Positions 8,628-18,361 of a stretch of DNA of 64,000 nt are shown here, in pieces (position 1 is the stretch's first letter; each line of letters starts with the position of its first letter). The translations under genes and the position numbers were made by a program. The DNA is from Mesorhizobium sp. J428. Lineage in GTDB: Bacteria > Pseudomonadota > Alphaproteobacteria > Rhizobiales > Rhizobiaceae. Location: positions 496,001 through 560,000 of the forward strand of contig NZ_JAJOMX010000001.1 in NCBI RefSeq assembly GCF_024699925.1. Reading direction: 5' to 3'. Below the pieces are notes generated by a model. The model saw only the letters and a list, made by a program, of their open reading frames with translations, was not told the DNA's origin and searched no databases.

Positions 8628-9416
8628 ATGGGCATCGTTCATCACGAGATCGACGAAGGCGTTCTGGTTCTCACACTCGACAATCGGGGCACCAACAGCA
8701 TCGACCTCGACATGGCGCAACAGCTCGCCTCGCTCGTCGAGGCGCGTGGGCCGGATATCGGAGCGATCTTGCTGACGGGCAAGGGCGACGGCGCCTTCTG
8801 CGCCGGCTCCGATCTCGGCGAACTGAAGCGGGCGCATGATGCCGGCAACGGCCCGGCTGAACTGCTTGGTGCCGAGAACCGCGCCTTCGACCTGATCGCC
8901 TCGCTCGACATTCCGACGCTCGCCGCGATCAACGGCGTCGCGGTGGGCGGCGGCGTCGAACTCAGCGCCTGCTGCGACATCGTCTACGCATCGGAAACCT
9001 CCAGTTTCTCGCTGCCGGAAATCCGTCTGGGCGTGTTTCCCGGCATCGGCGGGACGGTAAGAATCCCGCGCCGCATCGGCTACAGCCGCGCCATGGAGCT
9101 GATGCTGACCGGCCGCACCGTCAAGGCGGCGGAGGCGTTGCAGATCGGCCTTGCCCACAGGCTGATCGCACCGGCCGACGTGCTTGTCGAGACGCTCAAG
9201 CTCGCCCGGCGCTTGGCGAAGGGACCGCCACACGCCATCGCGACGCTGAAGGCTACCATGCGTCGGGGGTGGGAGATGCCGGAGCGCGAAGCACTCGAGG
9301 ATGCCCTCGCGGTCGCCGTCGCGCTCGGCGGATCGGCCGAGGTAAGCGAAGGTCTGCGCGCCTTCTTTGCCAAGGAAGAGCCGCGCTTTCCCCGTCGCGG
9401 ATCGGAACAGCACTAA
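8628..9416 (+). CDS. Enoyl-CoA hydratase/isomerase family protein
   Basis: 262 residues, crotonase fold. Oxyanion-hole segments are GDGAFCAGSDLGEL (residues ~50-63) and INGVAVGGGVELS (~102-115); the catalytic region has LPEIRLGVFPGIGGT near residue 130. A clear AAGGAGA ribosome site precedes the ATG. Probably hydrates, or cleaves by retro-aldol, an enoyl- or hydroxyacyl-CoA formed after CoA activation of an aromatic side chain. Located between the aldehyde dehydrogenase and GMC oxidoreductase genes in the same operon. Confidence 0.88.
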   Translation: MGIVHHEIDEGVLVLTLDNRGTNSIDLDMAQQLASLVEARGPDIGAILLTGKGDGAFCAGSDLGELKRAHDAGNGPAELLGAENRAFDLIASLDIPTLAAINGVAVGGGVELSACCDIVYASETSSFSLPEIRLGVFPGIGGTVRIPRRIGYSRAMELMLTGRTVKAAEALQIGLAHRLIAPADVLVETLKLARRLAKGPPHAIATLKATMRRGWEMPEREALEDALAVAVALGGSAEVSEGLRAFFAKEEPRFPRRGSEQH

Positions 9417-9455
9417 GCCGACGCTTTCCGAGGAAGGCCGGGAGAGGAAACTGAC

Positions 9456-11084
9456 ATGAACAGCGCAGAAAAGCGCTTCACCTACGTCATCGTCGGCGCC
9501 GGCTCCGCAGGCTGCGTCCTGGCGAACCGGCTCTCGGAGGACCCCGCCAACTCCGTATGCCTGATCGAGGCGGGCCCGGCCGACCGGAGTCCGCTGATCC
9601 ATGTGCCGCTTGGCGTGATGCGGCTGATCAACCATCCGCGGCTCAACTGGAACTTCACGACCACGCCGCAGAGGCACGCCGCCGACCGCAAGATCGCCGT
9701 TCCGCGCGGCAAGACGCTCGGCGGGTCGAGCTCGATCAACGGAATGGTCTATACACGCGGTCAGCCAAGCGACTACGACGACTGGGCCAATCTCGGAAAC
9801 CCGGGGTGGTCGTTCCGCGAGGTGCTGCCCTATTTCAGGCGGTCGGAGAACAATCGCGATTTCCGCGACTCGATCTACCACGGCACCGAGGGCCCGGTTC
9901 AGGTCGGCTTCCTGGACCAGTACAACCCTCTGTCGGAAATATTCTTCCAGGCTGGTGAGGCGCTGCAGTATCGCCGAAACGAGGACTTCTGCGGCGAGAC
10001 GCACGAAGGCTTCGGCCGTCGCCAGGCATCGATCGCAAGCGGCCGCCGCAGTTCCACGTCCACGGCGTATCTTGCGCCCGCCCGCCGTCGCCCGAACCTC
10101 GAGATCCTGACCGCAGCCCTGGCCCGCCGCGTGGTCGTCGAGGATGGACGCGCCACCGGCGTCGAGATCGAGGTTGGCGGCGAGGTTCGCGTCGTGCGAG
10201 CGGATCGCGAGGTGATCCTGTCCGCCGGGGCGATCGGCTCGCCACACCTCCTGCTCCTCTCCGGGATCGGCGATGGCGACGACTTGCGTGCGATGGGCAT
10301 CGACGTGAAGCGCCACCTGCCGGGCGTCGGACGCAACCTACAGGATCACATAGCGGCAGCTGTGCAGTATACGAGCCCGACCACCGTGCCATACGGCTTG
10401 TCCTGGAAGAGCCTGCCCTGGCTCGCCTGGAACGTGGTGTCCTATCCTTTCACCGGCCGCGGCCTGCTCGCCAACAACATACTCCATTCGGGCGCCTTCG
10501 TCCGCAGCCTCCCAGGCCTGGCGCGGCCGGACGTCCAGCTCATTCTCGTTCCCGCGATCAGGGACAAAAAGGGCCGAATGGGGCGCGGGTTCGGTTTCGG
10601 CATCCTGAGCGTCCTGCTGCGCCCGAAGAGCACCGGCCGCGTCTTCCTGCAGAGCGCCGATCCGAAGATCGCACCTGGCATCGACCCCGACTTCCTCGCT
10701 GAATCGGACGATGTCGAGACGATCGTTCGCGGACTGCGCATTGCGCGCCGCCTCGTCGAGACAGAGCCTTTTGCACCTTATCGCGGCGCCGAAATCGACC
10801 CCGGCCGCGAGGTCGAGAGCGCCGACGGCATGGCAGCCTATGTGCGTGAGAAATCACACACCGCCTATCACCCGGTCGGCACCTGCACGATGGGCCCAGG
10901 CAAGGAAGCGGTGGTGGACGCCGAGCTGAAAGTCCACGGCATAGCCGGCCTGCGCGTCGCCGATGCCTCCATCATGCCCACCCTGATTGGCGGCAACACC
11001 AATGGGCCTGCGATCATGGTCGGAGAGAAGGCCGCGGACATCATTCTCGGCAGGCCGCCGCTGCCCGCCGACGACCTGTCCTGA
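9456..11084 (+). CDS. GMC family oxidoreductase (choline dehydrogenase-like)
   Basis: 542 residues, FAD-dependent. The ADP-binding motif VGAGSAGCVLANRLSED lies near residue 14, GMC signature 1 is GGSSSINGMVYTRG near residue 90, and the catalytic His lies in TAYHPVGTCTMGPG near residue 468. The C-terminal FAD segment is DASIMPTLIGGNTNGPAIM. Oxidises a primary or benzylic alcohol to an aldehyde, which would then feed the aldehyde dehydrogenase of the operon. Its end converges on hpaI with a gap of only 30 bp. A second GMC oxidoreductase at 38341-39945 is also next to an aldehyde dehydrogenase. Confidence 0.9.
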   Translation: MNSAEKRFTYVIVGAGSAGCVLANRLSEDPANSVCLIEAGPADRSPLIHVPLGVMRLINHPRLNWNFTTTPQRHAADRKIAVPRGKTLGGSSSINGMVYTRGQPSDYDDWANLGNPGWSFREVLPYFRRSENNRDFRDSIYHGTEGPVQVGFLDQYNPLSEIFFQAGEALQYRRNEDFCGETHEGFGRRQASIASGRRSSTSTAYLAPARRRPNLEILTAALARRVVVEDGRATGVEIEVGGEVRVVRADREVILSAGAIGSPHLLLLSGIGDGDDLRAMGIDVKRHLPGVGRNLQDHIAAAVQYTSPTTVPYGLSWKSLPWLAWNVVSYPFTGRGLLANNILHSGAFVRSLPGLARPDVQLILVPAIRDKKGRMGRGFGFGILSVLLRPKSTGRVFLQSADPKIAPGIDPDFLAESDDVETIVRGLRIARRLVETEPFAPYRGAEIDPGREVESADGMAAYVREKSHTAYHPVGTCTMGPGKEAVVDAELKVHGIAGLRVADASIMPTLIGGNTNGPAIMVGEKAADIILGRPPLPADDLS

Positions 11085-11114
11085 AATGAAGATCGGGACG
11101 ATGCGAGGGGATCG

Positions 11115-11921
11115 TCAGTAGCCGCCGGATCGCGGGGTCGCGGCTGCGTCGTCATCGCGGAACTGCTTGATAAGGGCATTGGTCGCCCCCACGAGCAGAC
11201 CGACGTCGCTGCCGACCGCGACGAAGGTCGCGCCGATCTCGAGATAGCGCCGCGCCAGCGCCTGGTCAGAGGTCAGGATGCCGGCGGCCTTGCCATGGGA
11301 CTGGATGCGACGCAGCGCATCCTCCACCGCGGCCTGAACCTCCGGCGCGCCCGGCCTGCCGAGGAAGCCCATGTCGGCCGCAAGGTCGGCGGGCCCGACG
11401 AATACGCCGTCGACGCCGTCCACCGACGCGATAGCGTCCAGCGCCTCGAGCCCGGCCCGGTTCTCGACCTGGACGAGAAGGCAGACCTCTCGATCGGCGG
11501 TCTGCAGATAGTCGCCGATCCTGTTGAAAGCAGAGGCGCGCGCGAGGGCCGCGCCGACACCCCGCACGCCGTTCGGCGGATAGCGAACCGCACGCACCAG
11601 CTCGCGAGCCTGCTCCGCCGTCTCGACCATGGGAACGAGGATCGTCTGGGCGCCCAGGTCCAGCACCTGCTTGATCAGCCAGGTCTCGCCAATCGGCACG
11701 CGCACCACCACCTGGCTAGACGACCCTCGCTGGATTGCCTGGATCTGTGCGAGCATCGTTGGAATGCTGTTCGGTGCATGCTCGCCGTCGATCAGCAGCC
11801 AGTCGAAGCCGGCTCCGGCGCAGAGTTCGGCCGTATAGGCGTTCGCCAGACCGAGCCAGAGCCCGATCTGTGCGCGCCCATCCGTCAGGGCGCGTTTGAA
11901 CCTGTTCTCGGGCGCGGGCAT
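11115..11921 (-). CDS. hpaI: 4-hydroxy-2-oxoheptane-1,7-dioate aldolase (HpaI family)
   Basis: 268 residues, class II pyruvate aldolase of the HpcH/HpaI family. Visible are [10 protein letters not shown] with the general-base His near residue 47, the metal-binding Glu in [10 protein letters not shown] and Asp in [12 protein letters not shown], and the substrate-loop region PPNGVRGVG. Cleaves 4-hydroxy-2-oxoheptanedioate to pyruvate and succinate semialdehyde, the last step of homoprotocatechuate degradation. Last gene of the leftward hpaFEDGHI operon; 7-bp gap to hpaH. Confidence 0.92.
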   Translation of the reverse strand: MPAPENRFKRALTDGRAQIGLWLGLANAYTAELCAGAGFDWLLIDGEHAPNSIPTMLAQIQAIQRGSSSQVVVRVPIGETWLIKQVLDLGAQTILVPMVETAEQARELVRAVRYPPNGVRGVGAALARASAFNRIGDYLQTADREVCLLVQVENRAGLEALDAIASVDGVDGVFVGPADLAADMGFLGRPGAPEVQAAVEDALRRIQSHGKAAGILTSDQALARRYLEIGATFVAVGSDVGLLVGATNALIKQFRDDDAAATPRSGGY

Positions 11922-11928
11922 GTGAATC

Positions 11929-12732
11929 TCACTCGAAAGACAGCGTCAGCTGGCCCAGGGGACCATAGTCCGCGCGGATGAAAGAACTGGAGGGGGCCTC
12001 GATCGGACGGATGAAAGAACCGGACAGCACGATCTCGCCCGCCTCGATCCGGTCGCCATAGGTTGCGAGGCGATTGGCAAGCCACGCCATCGACAGAGCC
12101 GGGTCATCGAGAACGCCGGCGCCGAGACCGGTCTCCTCGACCTCGCCGTCTCGATAGACGATCGCGCCGGCCCAGCGCAGGTCGATGTCATCCGGCCGCC
12201 GTCGTTCGCCTCCAAGCACGATCCCGGCATTGGCCGCATTGTCGGCGATGGTGTCAAACACCGTCCGCGTCTTCCTGGTCTCCGGATCGACGCGCAGGAT
12301 GCGCGTGTCGAGGATCTCCAGTGCCGGCTGGACGTAGTCGGTGGCGCGGATCACGTCCTGGCGCGTCACGCCTGGACCCGCGAGCGGCGCCTTCATGACG
12401 AAAGCGAGTTCGGCCTCGATCCGCGGCTGGATGAAACGCCCCTTCGGCACCGTCCCGCCATTCTCGAACAACATGTCATCGAAGAGCACACCGGAATCGG
12501 GAATGTCGATGTTGAGCGCACTCTGCATCGCCTTCGACGTCAGGCCGATCTTGCGTCCGATGATCCGGCGTCCGTCGGCGAGCTTGCGCTGCACCCAGGC
12601 GGACTGCACGGCATAGGCGTCGTCCATGTCCATGCCCGGATGCTGCAATGACAGAAGCCCGATCTGGACGCGCGTCCTCTCGGCCTGGTCCAGAGCGTTG
12701 GCGGCGGCGGCGACGGCTTCCGGGGACATCAT
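11929..12732 (-). CDS. hpaH: 2-oxo-hept-4-ene-1,7-dioate hydratase (HpaH)
   Basis: 267 residues, the expected length for HpaH/MhpD hydratases. Conserved segments include the N-terminal [20 protein letters not shown], then [12 protein letters not shown] and [13 protein letters not shown], with the metal site formed by acidic residues around IEAELAF. Adds water to 2-oxohept-4-ene-1,7-dioate to give the HpaI substrate. The ATG at 12732 overlaps the hpaG stop (ATGA); the longer open frame is hpaG in another frame. Confidence 0.92.
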   Translation of the reverse strand: MMSPEAVAAAANALDQAERTRVQIGLLSLQHPGMDMDDAYAVQSAWVQRKLADGRRIIGRKIGLTSKAMQSALNIDIPDSGVLFDDMLFENGGTVPKGRFIQPRIEAELAFVMKAPLAGPGVTRQDVIRATDYVQPALEILDTRILRVDPETRKTRTVFDTIADNAANAGIVLGGERRRPDDIDLRWAGAIVYRDGEVEETGLGAGVLDDPALSMAWLANRLATYGDRIEAGEIVLSGSFIRPIEAPSSSFIRADYGPLGQLTLSFE

Positions 12733-13619
12733 GCCGTCACCTCGTCCACAATCGTGTTGCGCAACAGGCCGATGCCGTCCGCCTCGACCTCGACCACATC
12801 GCCCGGCTTCAGCCATATCGGCGGATCGAAACGCGCGCCGGCACCGGTTGGCGTACCGGTCACGATGACGTCGCCCGGCACCAGCGTCGTGAAGGTCGAG
12901 ATATAGGAGATGATATGACGGAAGGAGAAGATCATCCGCCCCGTCCGGTCCCGCTGCCGCACCTCGCCGTTCACACGTGTAGTCAGCGCTATGTCGGCGA
13001 TCTGGCTCTCGTCCTGGAACGGCACGAGCCACGGCCCCATGGAGCCGGACCGATCGAAGTTCTTGCCTTGCGTGACATTGAATTTCGCATGGCGAACCCA
13101 GTCCCGCAGCGTGCCCTCATTGCAGAGCGAGAGCGCCGCGATGTGGTCCAGCGCGTCCGCCTCCGCGATGCGCCGGCCGCCCTTCCCGATCACGATGACG
13201 ACCTCGCCTTCATAATCGAGCTGCTTCGACTCCGCAGGCCGCACGATCGGCTCGCCGTGTCCCACGAAGGATCGCGGAAACCGAATGAACAGCGACGCCT
13301 TGGCGGGTGCCGCCTGACCGTCCTTATGCTCCTCGTTCCGGTCCGGATAATTGACGCCGACGCAGATGATCTTTTCGGGCGCCGGAACGGGAATCTCGTA
13401 GGTGAACGCGCCATTCTGAAAATCGGCGACCGCGCCCGCACCCTCTTCCGCGATCAGATTGAGCGCACCTGCCTCGATCACCTCCCTCAGCGTCGGCCAT
13501 TCAGGATGGCCGGCGGAGAGATCGACGGCCCCGTCATCTCTGATCAGCCCATATCGGACCCGCCCGTCGGCACGAAAGGTGGCGAGCTTCGGGCGGGTCA
13601 TGTCATTGCTTTCGGTCAC
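12729..13619 (-). CDS. hpaG: 5-oxopent-3-ene-1,2,5-tricarboxylate decarboxylase/isomerase, FAH family (HpaG-like)
   Basis: 296 residues with one fumarylacetoacetase-fold domain: GVNYPDRNEEHK near residue 86, metal-ligand region DYEGEVVIVIGKGGRR near residue 135, and the C-terminal GDVIVTGTPTGAGARFDPP. E. coli HpaG is a fused two-domain protein; this is a single-domain version, as in many alphaproteobacteria. Decarboxylates and isomerises the carboxymethylhydroxymuconate product toward the HpaH substrate. The start is GTG 13619, overlapping the hpaD stop, or possibly ATG 13601. Confidence 0.85.
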   Translation of the reverse strand: MTESNDMTRPKLATFRADGRVRYGLIRDDGAVDLSAGHPEWPTLREVIEAGALNLIAEEGAGAVADFQNGAFTYEIPVPAPEKIICVGVNYPDRNEEHKDGQAAPAKASLFIRFPRSFVGHGEPIVRPAESKQLDYEGEVVIVIGKGGRRIAEADALDHIAALSLCNEGTLRDWVRHAKFNVTQGKNFDRSGSMGPWLVPFQDESQIADIALTTRVNGEVRQRDRTGRMIFSFRHIISYISTFTTLVPGDVIVTGTPTGAGARFDPPIWLKPGDVVEVEADGIGLLRNTIVDEVTA

Positions 13620-14595
13620 GGCGCGACGATCGGCTGCGCACGCAGCGACGGCTCGCCGATCGCGACGTTCTGGAAGGCCGAGCCCTCCTCAAACCAGCTC
13701 TTCGGCGCTGGCGCCCCCCAGAGTGTCTGGCGCTGCGGATCTTTCAGGTCCCATTTGATCGGCTCCAGATCCGGGTCCACCGTGAGATAGTCCGAGCAAT
13801 ATATCTCCACGCGATGGCCGTCCGGGTCGCGGACATAAAGGAAGAACGCGTTCGAGATGCCGTGCCGCCCCGGGCCGCGCTCGATATTGGCGAGATAGCC
13901 AGTGGTCGACATCAGGTCGAGCAGATCGATGATATTCAGCGGCGTCGGCACCCAGAATGCGACGTGGTGCAGGCGCGGGCCGCGGCCGTTGGTGAATGCC
14001 ATATCGTGGACGCCGCCCTTGCGGTGCATCCAGGCGGCCCAGAGCCGCTTCGTGTCTTCGTCCTCGGTGTATTCAGTCACGCGGAAGCCGATGTCGTTGT
14101 AGAAGGCGACAGACGCATCGACATCGGTGGAAAAGCAGTTGAAGTGATCGATCCTGAGCGGCTTCACGCCCTTGTAGAGCGCATATTTCTGATGGATCGG
14201 CGGCAGCCGTTCCATCGTCGCGTAGAACTCGAGCGGGATTCCCTGCGGGTCGTAGGTGCGCAGGGTGCGATCCTGCCACGGACGCTCGACCCATTCGGTC
14301 TTCTGGCCACGCGCCTTGAACCAGTCGTGCGCCTTGTCGAGATCCTCCTCGGCATAGACCTTGAAAGACAGCGAGTTCGCCGACGGCTCGGACTGCCGGC
14401 GCAATCGACGCAGTGATGGTTGCGTTCCTCCATGCCCCGCAGCGTAAGAAGGTCGCCGTCCTCGTGGGTGACCTGAAGCCCGATCGTCTCGGCCCAAAAC
14501 GCCTTGCTTCTGGCAAGATCGGTTACTCCCAGCTCGAGGTGGCTCAGTCGTACCACGTTGAACGGGGGGTATAGGTTGCATGCTGGCAACGGCAT
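13616..14595 (-). pseudogene. hpaD: 3,4-dihydroxyphenylacetate 2,3-dioxygenase, type I extradiol (frameshifted)
   Basis: Two-domain vicinal-oxygen-chelate dioxygenase, about 326 residues. The N-terminal domain begins VVRLSHLELGVTDLARSKAF; the C-terminal domain carries metal ligands His in RIDHFNCFSTD, His in RLHHVAFWVP and Glu in HRVEIYCSDYL. It resembles the Brevibacterium/Arthrobacter homoprotocatechuate dioxygenases rather than the LigB-type E. coli HpaD. The reading frame breaks near 14395-14412, between NHHCV and SEPSANSLSF; the length fits one missing base. Without correction the catalytic domain is out of frame and meta-cleavage would fail. It sits exactly where hpaD is needed. Confidence 0.85.
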
Positions 14596-14643
14596 GTGTT
14601 CGTCCCTTCTCCTAGAGCTGCGTATCGGCCCTTGCCGATACGG

Positions 14644-16164
14644 TCAGCCGCCCAGCTTCGTGATCGAGTGGCGGCCTGTCGCGAGGGCGATATTTTTGGT
14701 TTCCATGTAGAAATCGAACGACCAGTCGCCGCCGTCGCGGCCGATGCCCGAGTTCTTGACGCCGCCGAACGGCGTCGGGAGATGGCGCACGTTCTCGGAG
14801 TTTACCCAGATCATGCCGGCCTCCAGCCCATCCGTGAAACGAAGGGCGCGCGTCAGGTCGGAGGTCCAGAGATAGCCTGCGAGGCCATACTGCACGTCGT
14901 TCGAGAGCGCCAACGCCTCGGCCTCGTCCTTGAACGGTATCGCTGTCAGCACCGGTCCGAAAATCTCCTCGCGAGCGATGCGCATGTCGTTGCGCGCGTT
15001 CGCGAAGAGGGTCGGCCGAACATAACACCCCTTGCCGAACTCGCCGTCGACGATCTTCTCGCCGCCGGTGACAATCGTCGCTCCCTCCTCGCGGGCGATG
15101 TCGAAGTAGGACACCACCTTCTTCTCATGCACGGGATGCACCAGCGGGCCGATCACCGTGTTCGGATCAAGCGGATGGCCGATCGGAATCCGCTTCGCCT
15201 TCTCCGCGACCATCTCGACGAACTTGTCGTAGACGCTCTCCTCGACGAGCAGGCGCGAAGACGAGGTGCAGCGCTCGCCGTTGAGCGAATAGATCATGAA
15301 GACGGCCGCATCCGCCGCGCGCTCAAGATCGGCGTCGGCAAAGACGATGACGGGGTTCTTGCCGCCGAGCTCGAAATGCACCCGCTTCAACGTCGGGGCG
15401 CCCTGCGCCATGATCATCGAGCCGGTGCGGCTCTCGCCGACGAAGCCGATCGCCTTGATGTCCGGGTGCTCGGTCAGCGCCTTGCCGGCGGTCTCTCCAA
15501 GACCGTTGACAAGGTTCCAGACCCCCTTCGGCAGCCCTGCCTCCTCGGCGATCTCGAGCAAAAGGCTCGCGGTCAGCGGCGAGAACTCTGCCGGCTTGTG
15601 GACGATCGTGCAGCCGGCAGCGAGCGCCGGAGCGATCTTCCAAGTCGACAGCATGAAGGGCGTATTCCACGGCGTGATGATGCCCACCGGCCCGATCGGA
15701 ACACGCGTCGTGAAATTAAACTGGCCGGGACCGCGCAGCGCCCGCCCGTCCCTGGCCTCCGGCGCACGGTCGGCAAAGAAACGGAAGTTCTCAGCGCCGC
15801 GCAGCGCCGCCTTCGACATGAACTTCAGCGCCTGGCCGGTGTCCATGCATTCGATGAACGCGATCTCCTCAGCGCGTGCGACGATCGCATCGGCAACTCG
15901 ATGGAGCAGCTTCTTGCGCGCATCGCCATCCATTGCCGCCCATGCGGGGAACGCGGCCCTCGCTGCCTTCGCAGCGTCATCTATGTCGGCAGCTTTGCCG
16001 TGCGCGACCTGCGCCAGCGGCTTCAGGTCAACCGGGCTGATCGATTCGAAGGTGGAGCCGTCCACGGCCGGAACCGCCTTGCCCCCGATATGATTCTGCA
16101 CGCCCTGTTCGCGGAAACGTGCAAGCCAAGCCTCCGCTTTCTTGAGATTGTCTTGAAGGGTCAT
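14644..16164 (-). CDS. hpaE: 5-carboxymethyl-2-hydroxymuconate semialdehyde dehydrogenase
   Basis: 506 residues, ALDH superfamily. The NAD-binding region reads IITPWNTPFMLSTWKIAPAL, the catalytic Glu is in FELGGKNPVIVF and the nucleophile Cys is in NGERCTSSSRLL near residue 310; the C-terminus contains PFGGVKNSGIGRDGG. Length and these segments match HpaE of homoprotocatechuate pathways. It oxidises the ring-cleavage semialdehyde to the tricarboxylate. Overlaps hpaF by 4 bp and lies 48 bp upstream of hpaD. Confidence 0.93.
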   Translation of the reverse strand: MTLQDNLKKAEAWLARFREQGVQNHIGGKAVPAVDGSTFESISPVDLKPLAQVAHGKAADIDDAAKAARAAFPAWAAMDGDARKKLLHRVADAIVARAEEIAFIECMDTGQALKFMSKAALRGAENFRFFADRAPEARDGRALRGPGQFNFTTRVPIGPVGIITPWNTPFMLSTWKIAPALAAGCTIVHKPAEFSPLTASLLLEIAEEAGLPKGVWNLVNGLGETAGKALTEHPDIKAIGFVGESRTGSMIMAQGAPTLKRVHFELGGKNPVIVFADADLERAADAAVFMIYSLNGERCTSSSRLLVEESVYDKFVEMVAEKAKRIPIGHPLDPNTVIGPLVHPVHEKKVVSYFDIAREEGATIVTGGEKIVDGEFGKGCYVRPTLFANARNDMRIAREEIFGPVLTAIPFKDEAEALALSNDVQYGLAGYLWTSDLTRALRFTDGLEAGMIWVNSENVRHLPTPFGGVKNSGIGRDGGDWSFDFYMETKNIALATGRHSITKLGG

Positions 16165-16559
16165 TCCGAGACTACTTTCTGGCGCAAACGTGCGTGGATC
16201 GAATTCTTCTTCCAGCTCAGGACTGGATCAATCTCCCGGATTTCGAGCGACAGAGCGAAATGCGGCTCGTCGAGAAGATGACCCAGAAGCCGGGTTGCGG
16301 TCGCAAACAACGCATCGCCGGCAGCTTTCTTGTCTGCCTCGCTGCGGCCGGCTCCAATCCGGAACTGCATGTCGACGAAGGCATTGGCCGGCAGCATGTC
16401 GGCCACGGCGTAGGATCTGCACGCGAACGCCCGGACACGGATGCCGCCGCGCTCGAAGAACGGAAACGCTGCGATCTGCTCGTCGAGCGCCCGGCAAAGA
16501 CCGGCGATCTCAACCCTGTCGTCGAGATTGTCCGAATATTCGATCGTAAGATGTGGCAT
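16161..16559 (-). CDS. hpaF: 5-carboxymethyl-2-hydroxymuconate delta-isomerase
   Basis: 132 residues, tautomerase superfamily. The mature protein would begin with the catalytic Pro (MPHLTIEYSDNLDD), and the C-terminal half contains the CHMI pattern FVDMQFRIGAGRSEADKKAA. Isomerises 5-carboxymethyl-2-hydroxymuconate to the HpaG substrate. It is the first gene of the leftward hpaFEDGHI operon, with a perfect TTAACNNGTTAA palindrome 30 bp upstream of its ATG. Confidence 0.93.
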   Translation of the reverse strand: MPHLTIEYSDNLDDRVEIAGLCRALDEQIAAFPFFERGGIRVRAFACRSYAVADMLPANAFVDMQFRIGAGRSEADKKAAGDALFATATRLLGHLLDEPHFALSLEIREIDPVLSWKKNSIHARLRQKVVSE

Positions 16560-16589
16560 CGATGACCCAGGAAATGCAAAGGGCGATTG

Positions 16590-16601
16590 TTAACCTGTTA
16601 A
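16590..16601. promoter_or_regulatory. Putative operator TTAACNNGTTAA, site 3 (perfect)
   Basis: TTAACCTGTTAA, perfect inverted repeat with a 2-bp centre, 30 bp upstream of the hpaF start. Most likely controls the hpaFEDGHI operon. Confidence 0.7.
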
Positions 16602-16654
16602 TCTGTAAATCGGGAAAGTCAAGACAACCAAAGGCTTGTCCCGGCTCCCGTCGT

Positions 16655-16693
16655 CCAGACCGCACGGAAGCCACAGGCCACCGCACGGTCTGG
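16655..16693. terminator. Possible hairpin terminator after the peptide-type ABC binding protein
   Basis: CCAGACCG at 16655-16662 pairs with CGGTCTGG at 16686-16693, with three more pairs after a 2-bp mismatch. It begins 12 bp after the stop of the leftward binding-protein gene. No strong T tract follows, so this could be a weak or Rho-assisted terminator. Confidence 0.35.
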
Positions 16694-16704
16694 ATGCCGT
16701 CGCT

Positions 16705-18282
16705 TTACTTCTGCAGCCACACGGATTTCAGATCGAGCCCGACCGCATAGCTCGGCGGGACCTTCCAGCCGTTCACCTTCTTGTCGAACACCACCTCGCG
16801 ATATGTTCCGAACGTGGTGATCGCGTACTGAAGCTGGATGAAGCGATCGAGGAACTGACGCGCGATCTTCAGCCGCTCGTTCTCGTCCAGCGTCTTGTCC
16901 TGCTTGCGGAACAACGCGACCAGTTCGTCGTCCTTGAGGCCCGAGAAGTTGCCGTCGCCGCCTGGCACGAACTTGGCGAGCACATCAGTGAGATCGTCCG
17001 TGGTCGGCGCAGAGAAATCCATCGACAGGTCGAAATCTCCGGAGGCCATCCGCGCGGTCTGGTTCGCCACCGGCTGCTGGTCGAGCGTCACCGTGACACC
17101 AATCTGGCGCCACTGGTCGATCAGGAAGATACCCATGGGCTCGTAGGGCGCCTTGATGTTGGGTGCGAGCAGGGTGAGCTTGAGATCGCTGACGCCGGCG
17201 TCGGCAAGAAGCTTCTTCGCCTCCTCGCGCTGGGCGGCGATGTCAGGGCTGAAGCCGGGCACCTTTTCGATCTCGGCAGGCGACAGCACGGCCGCATGCC
17301 CTTCGCGGAACAAGACGTTCTCACCATCCTGGGCGTAGACTCCCAGCGCCTTGAGGCCAGCGCGGCGATCGATGGCAAGATTCAGCGCCTGGCGTACGCG
17401 CACGTCGTCGAGCGGCTTGTGCCTGACATTGACCTGCACGACGTTGACCGTCGTGGATGGGGTGATATCGAACTTCACCGTGTCGCCGCGGGCCTGCTCG
17501 ATGCGCTTCTTGTCGGGCGCGGTGATCAGGCGCATGTAGCCGTCCACCTGATCGCTGGCGATGGCATTGACGACGGCCGGGCTGCCCATGATCGCGAAAT
17601 CGATCCCGTCCAGATAGGGAAGGCCCTTCTCGAAATAGCCGTCGAACTTCTTCGCGCGCCACGAGGCGCCCGGGACGAACTCCTCGAACACGAAGGGGCC
17701 CGAGCCCATGATCGTCTTCGCCGGATAGGACGGGTCCTCCTTCAGCTTCTTCGCCGAATAGATACAGTTCCACGGCGCGGCAAGCGTGGCGAGGAAGCCC
17801 GCGGAAGGCTCGGACAGCACGAAATCGATCTTGTCAGGCGCTGTCACCTCGATCGATTTCAACGCACCGAACCGCCCCTTGCGGACCGACACCACACCTT
17901 CCGGCGGATTGGCGATCCGCTCGAACGTCGTCTTGATATCGTCGGCGGTGAGATCCGTGCCGTCATGGAACTTCACACCGCTGTTGAGCGTGAACGAGTA
18001 GCGCATTCCGTCGTCCGAGACCGCCCACTCCTTCGCGAGACCGGGCGAGATCTTCGGGAACGTGTCCGGCTGGAACGACAGCAGCGTCGAATAATGCGGC
18101 GCGATATACTGCAACTGCGTGGACGACGTGAGCGCGCCGCAGTCGAAGGTGGCAGGCTCGCCGACGCCAGCCAGCCTGAGGACGCCGCCGGGCGTCGGCT
18201 CCTGCGCGAGCACAGTTCCAGAGGCCAGCCCCCAGACCACCGCGACGGCGGCTGCGGAGCGAAGACCGCGATAGATTGTCAT
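16705..18282 (-). CDS. ABC transporter substrate-binding protein, family 5 (peptide/oligopeptide type)
   Basis: 525 residues. A Sec signal peptide (charged MTIYRGLRS, hydrophobic core, cleavage after VLA near residue 26) is followed by the SBP_bac_5 domain; FTLNSGVKFHDGTDLTADD near residue 95 is the family hallmark. It forms an importer with the DppB/DppC-type permeases and the double-domain ATPase upstream. In this position it may replace the HpaX permease of enteric hpa clusters, bringing in 4-hydroxyphenylacetate or a conjugate (inference). A perfect palindrome lies 36 bp upstream of its ATG, implying its own promoter. Confidence 0.9.
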   Translation of the reverse strand: MTIYRGLRSAAAVAVVWGLASGTVLAQEPTPGGVLRLAGVGEPATFDCGALTSSTQLQYIAPHYSTLLSFQPDTFPKISPGLAKEWAVSDDGMRYSFTLNSGVKFHDGTDLTADDIKTTFERIANPPEGVVSVRKGRFGALKSIEVTAPDKIDFVLSEPSAGFLATLAAPWNCIYSAKKLKEDPSYPAKTIMGSGPFVFEEFVPGASWRAKKFDGYFEKGLPYLDGIDFAIMGSPAVVNAIASDQVDGYMRLITAPDKKRIEQARGDTVKFDITPSTTVNVVQVNVRHKPLDDVRVRQALNLAIDRRAGLKALGVYAQDGENVLFREGHAAVLSPAEIEKVPGFSPDIAAQREEAKKLLADAGVSDLKLTLLAPNIKAPYEPMGIFLIDQWRQIGVTVTLDQQPVANQTARMASGDFDLSMDFSAPTTDDLTDVLAKFVPGGDGNFSGLKDDELVALFRKQDKTLDENERLKIARQFLDRFIQLQYAITTFGTYREVVFDKKVNGWKVPPSYAVGLDLKSVWLQK

Positions 18283-18318
18283 GTTAACTCCTCCCGAGGT
18301 CAGAATGACCTACCTTTA

Positions 18319-18330
18319 TTAACACGTTAA
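18319..18330. promoter_or_regulatory. Putative operator TTAACNNGTTAA, site 4 (perfect)
   Basis: TTAACACGTTAA, in the 79-bp gap between the DppC-like permease stop and the binding-protein ATG. It indicates that the binding protein has its own controlled promoter. Confidence 0.7.
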
Positions 18331-18361
18331 TTTTTAGAATCAAGTGATGGCGTGTGCGCCA

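Noticed and set aside
7848..10316. Very long leftward open frame (over 800 codons) opposite the aldehyde dehydrogenase, hydratase and GMC genes
   Set aside because: It is antisense to three well-supported genes, rich in Arg/His/Asp from high-GC third positions, and shows no domain. It is an artefact of GC-rich coding DNA.
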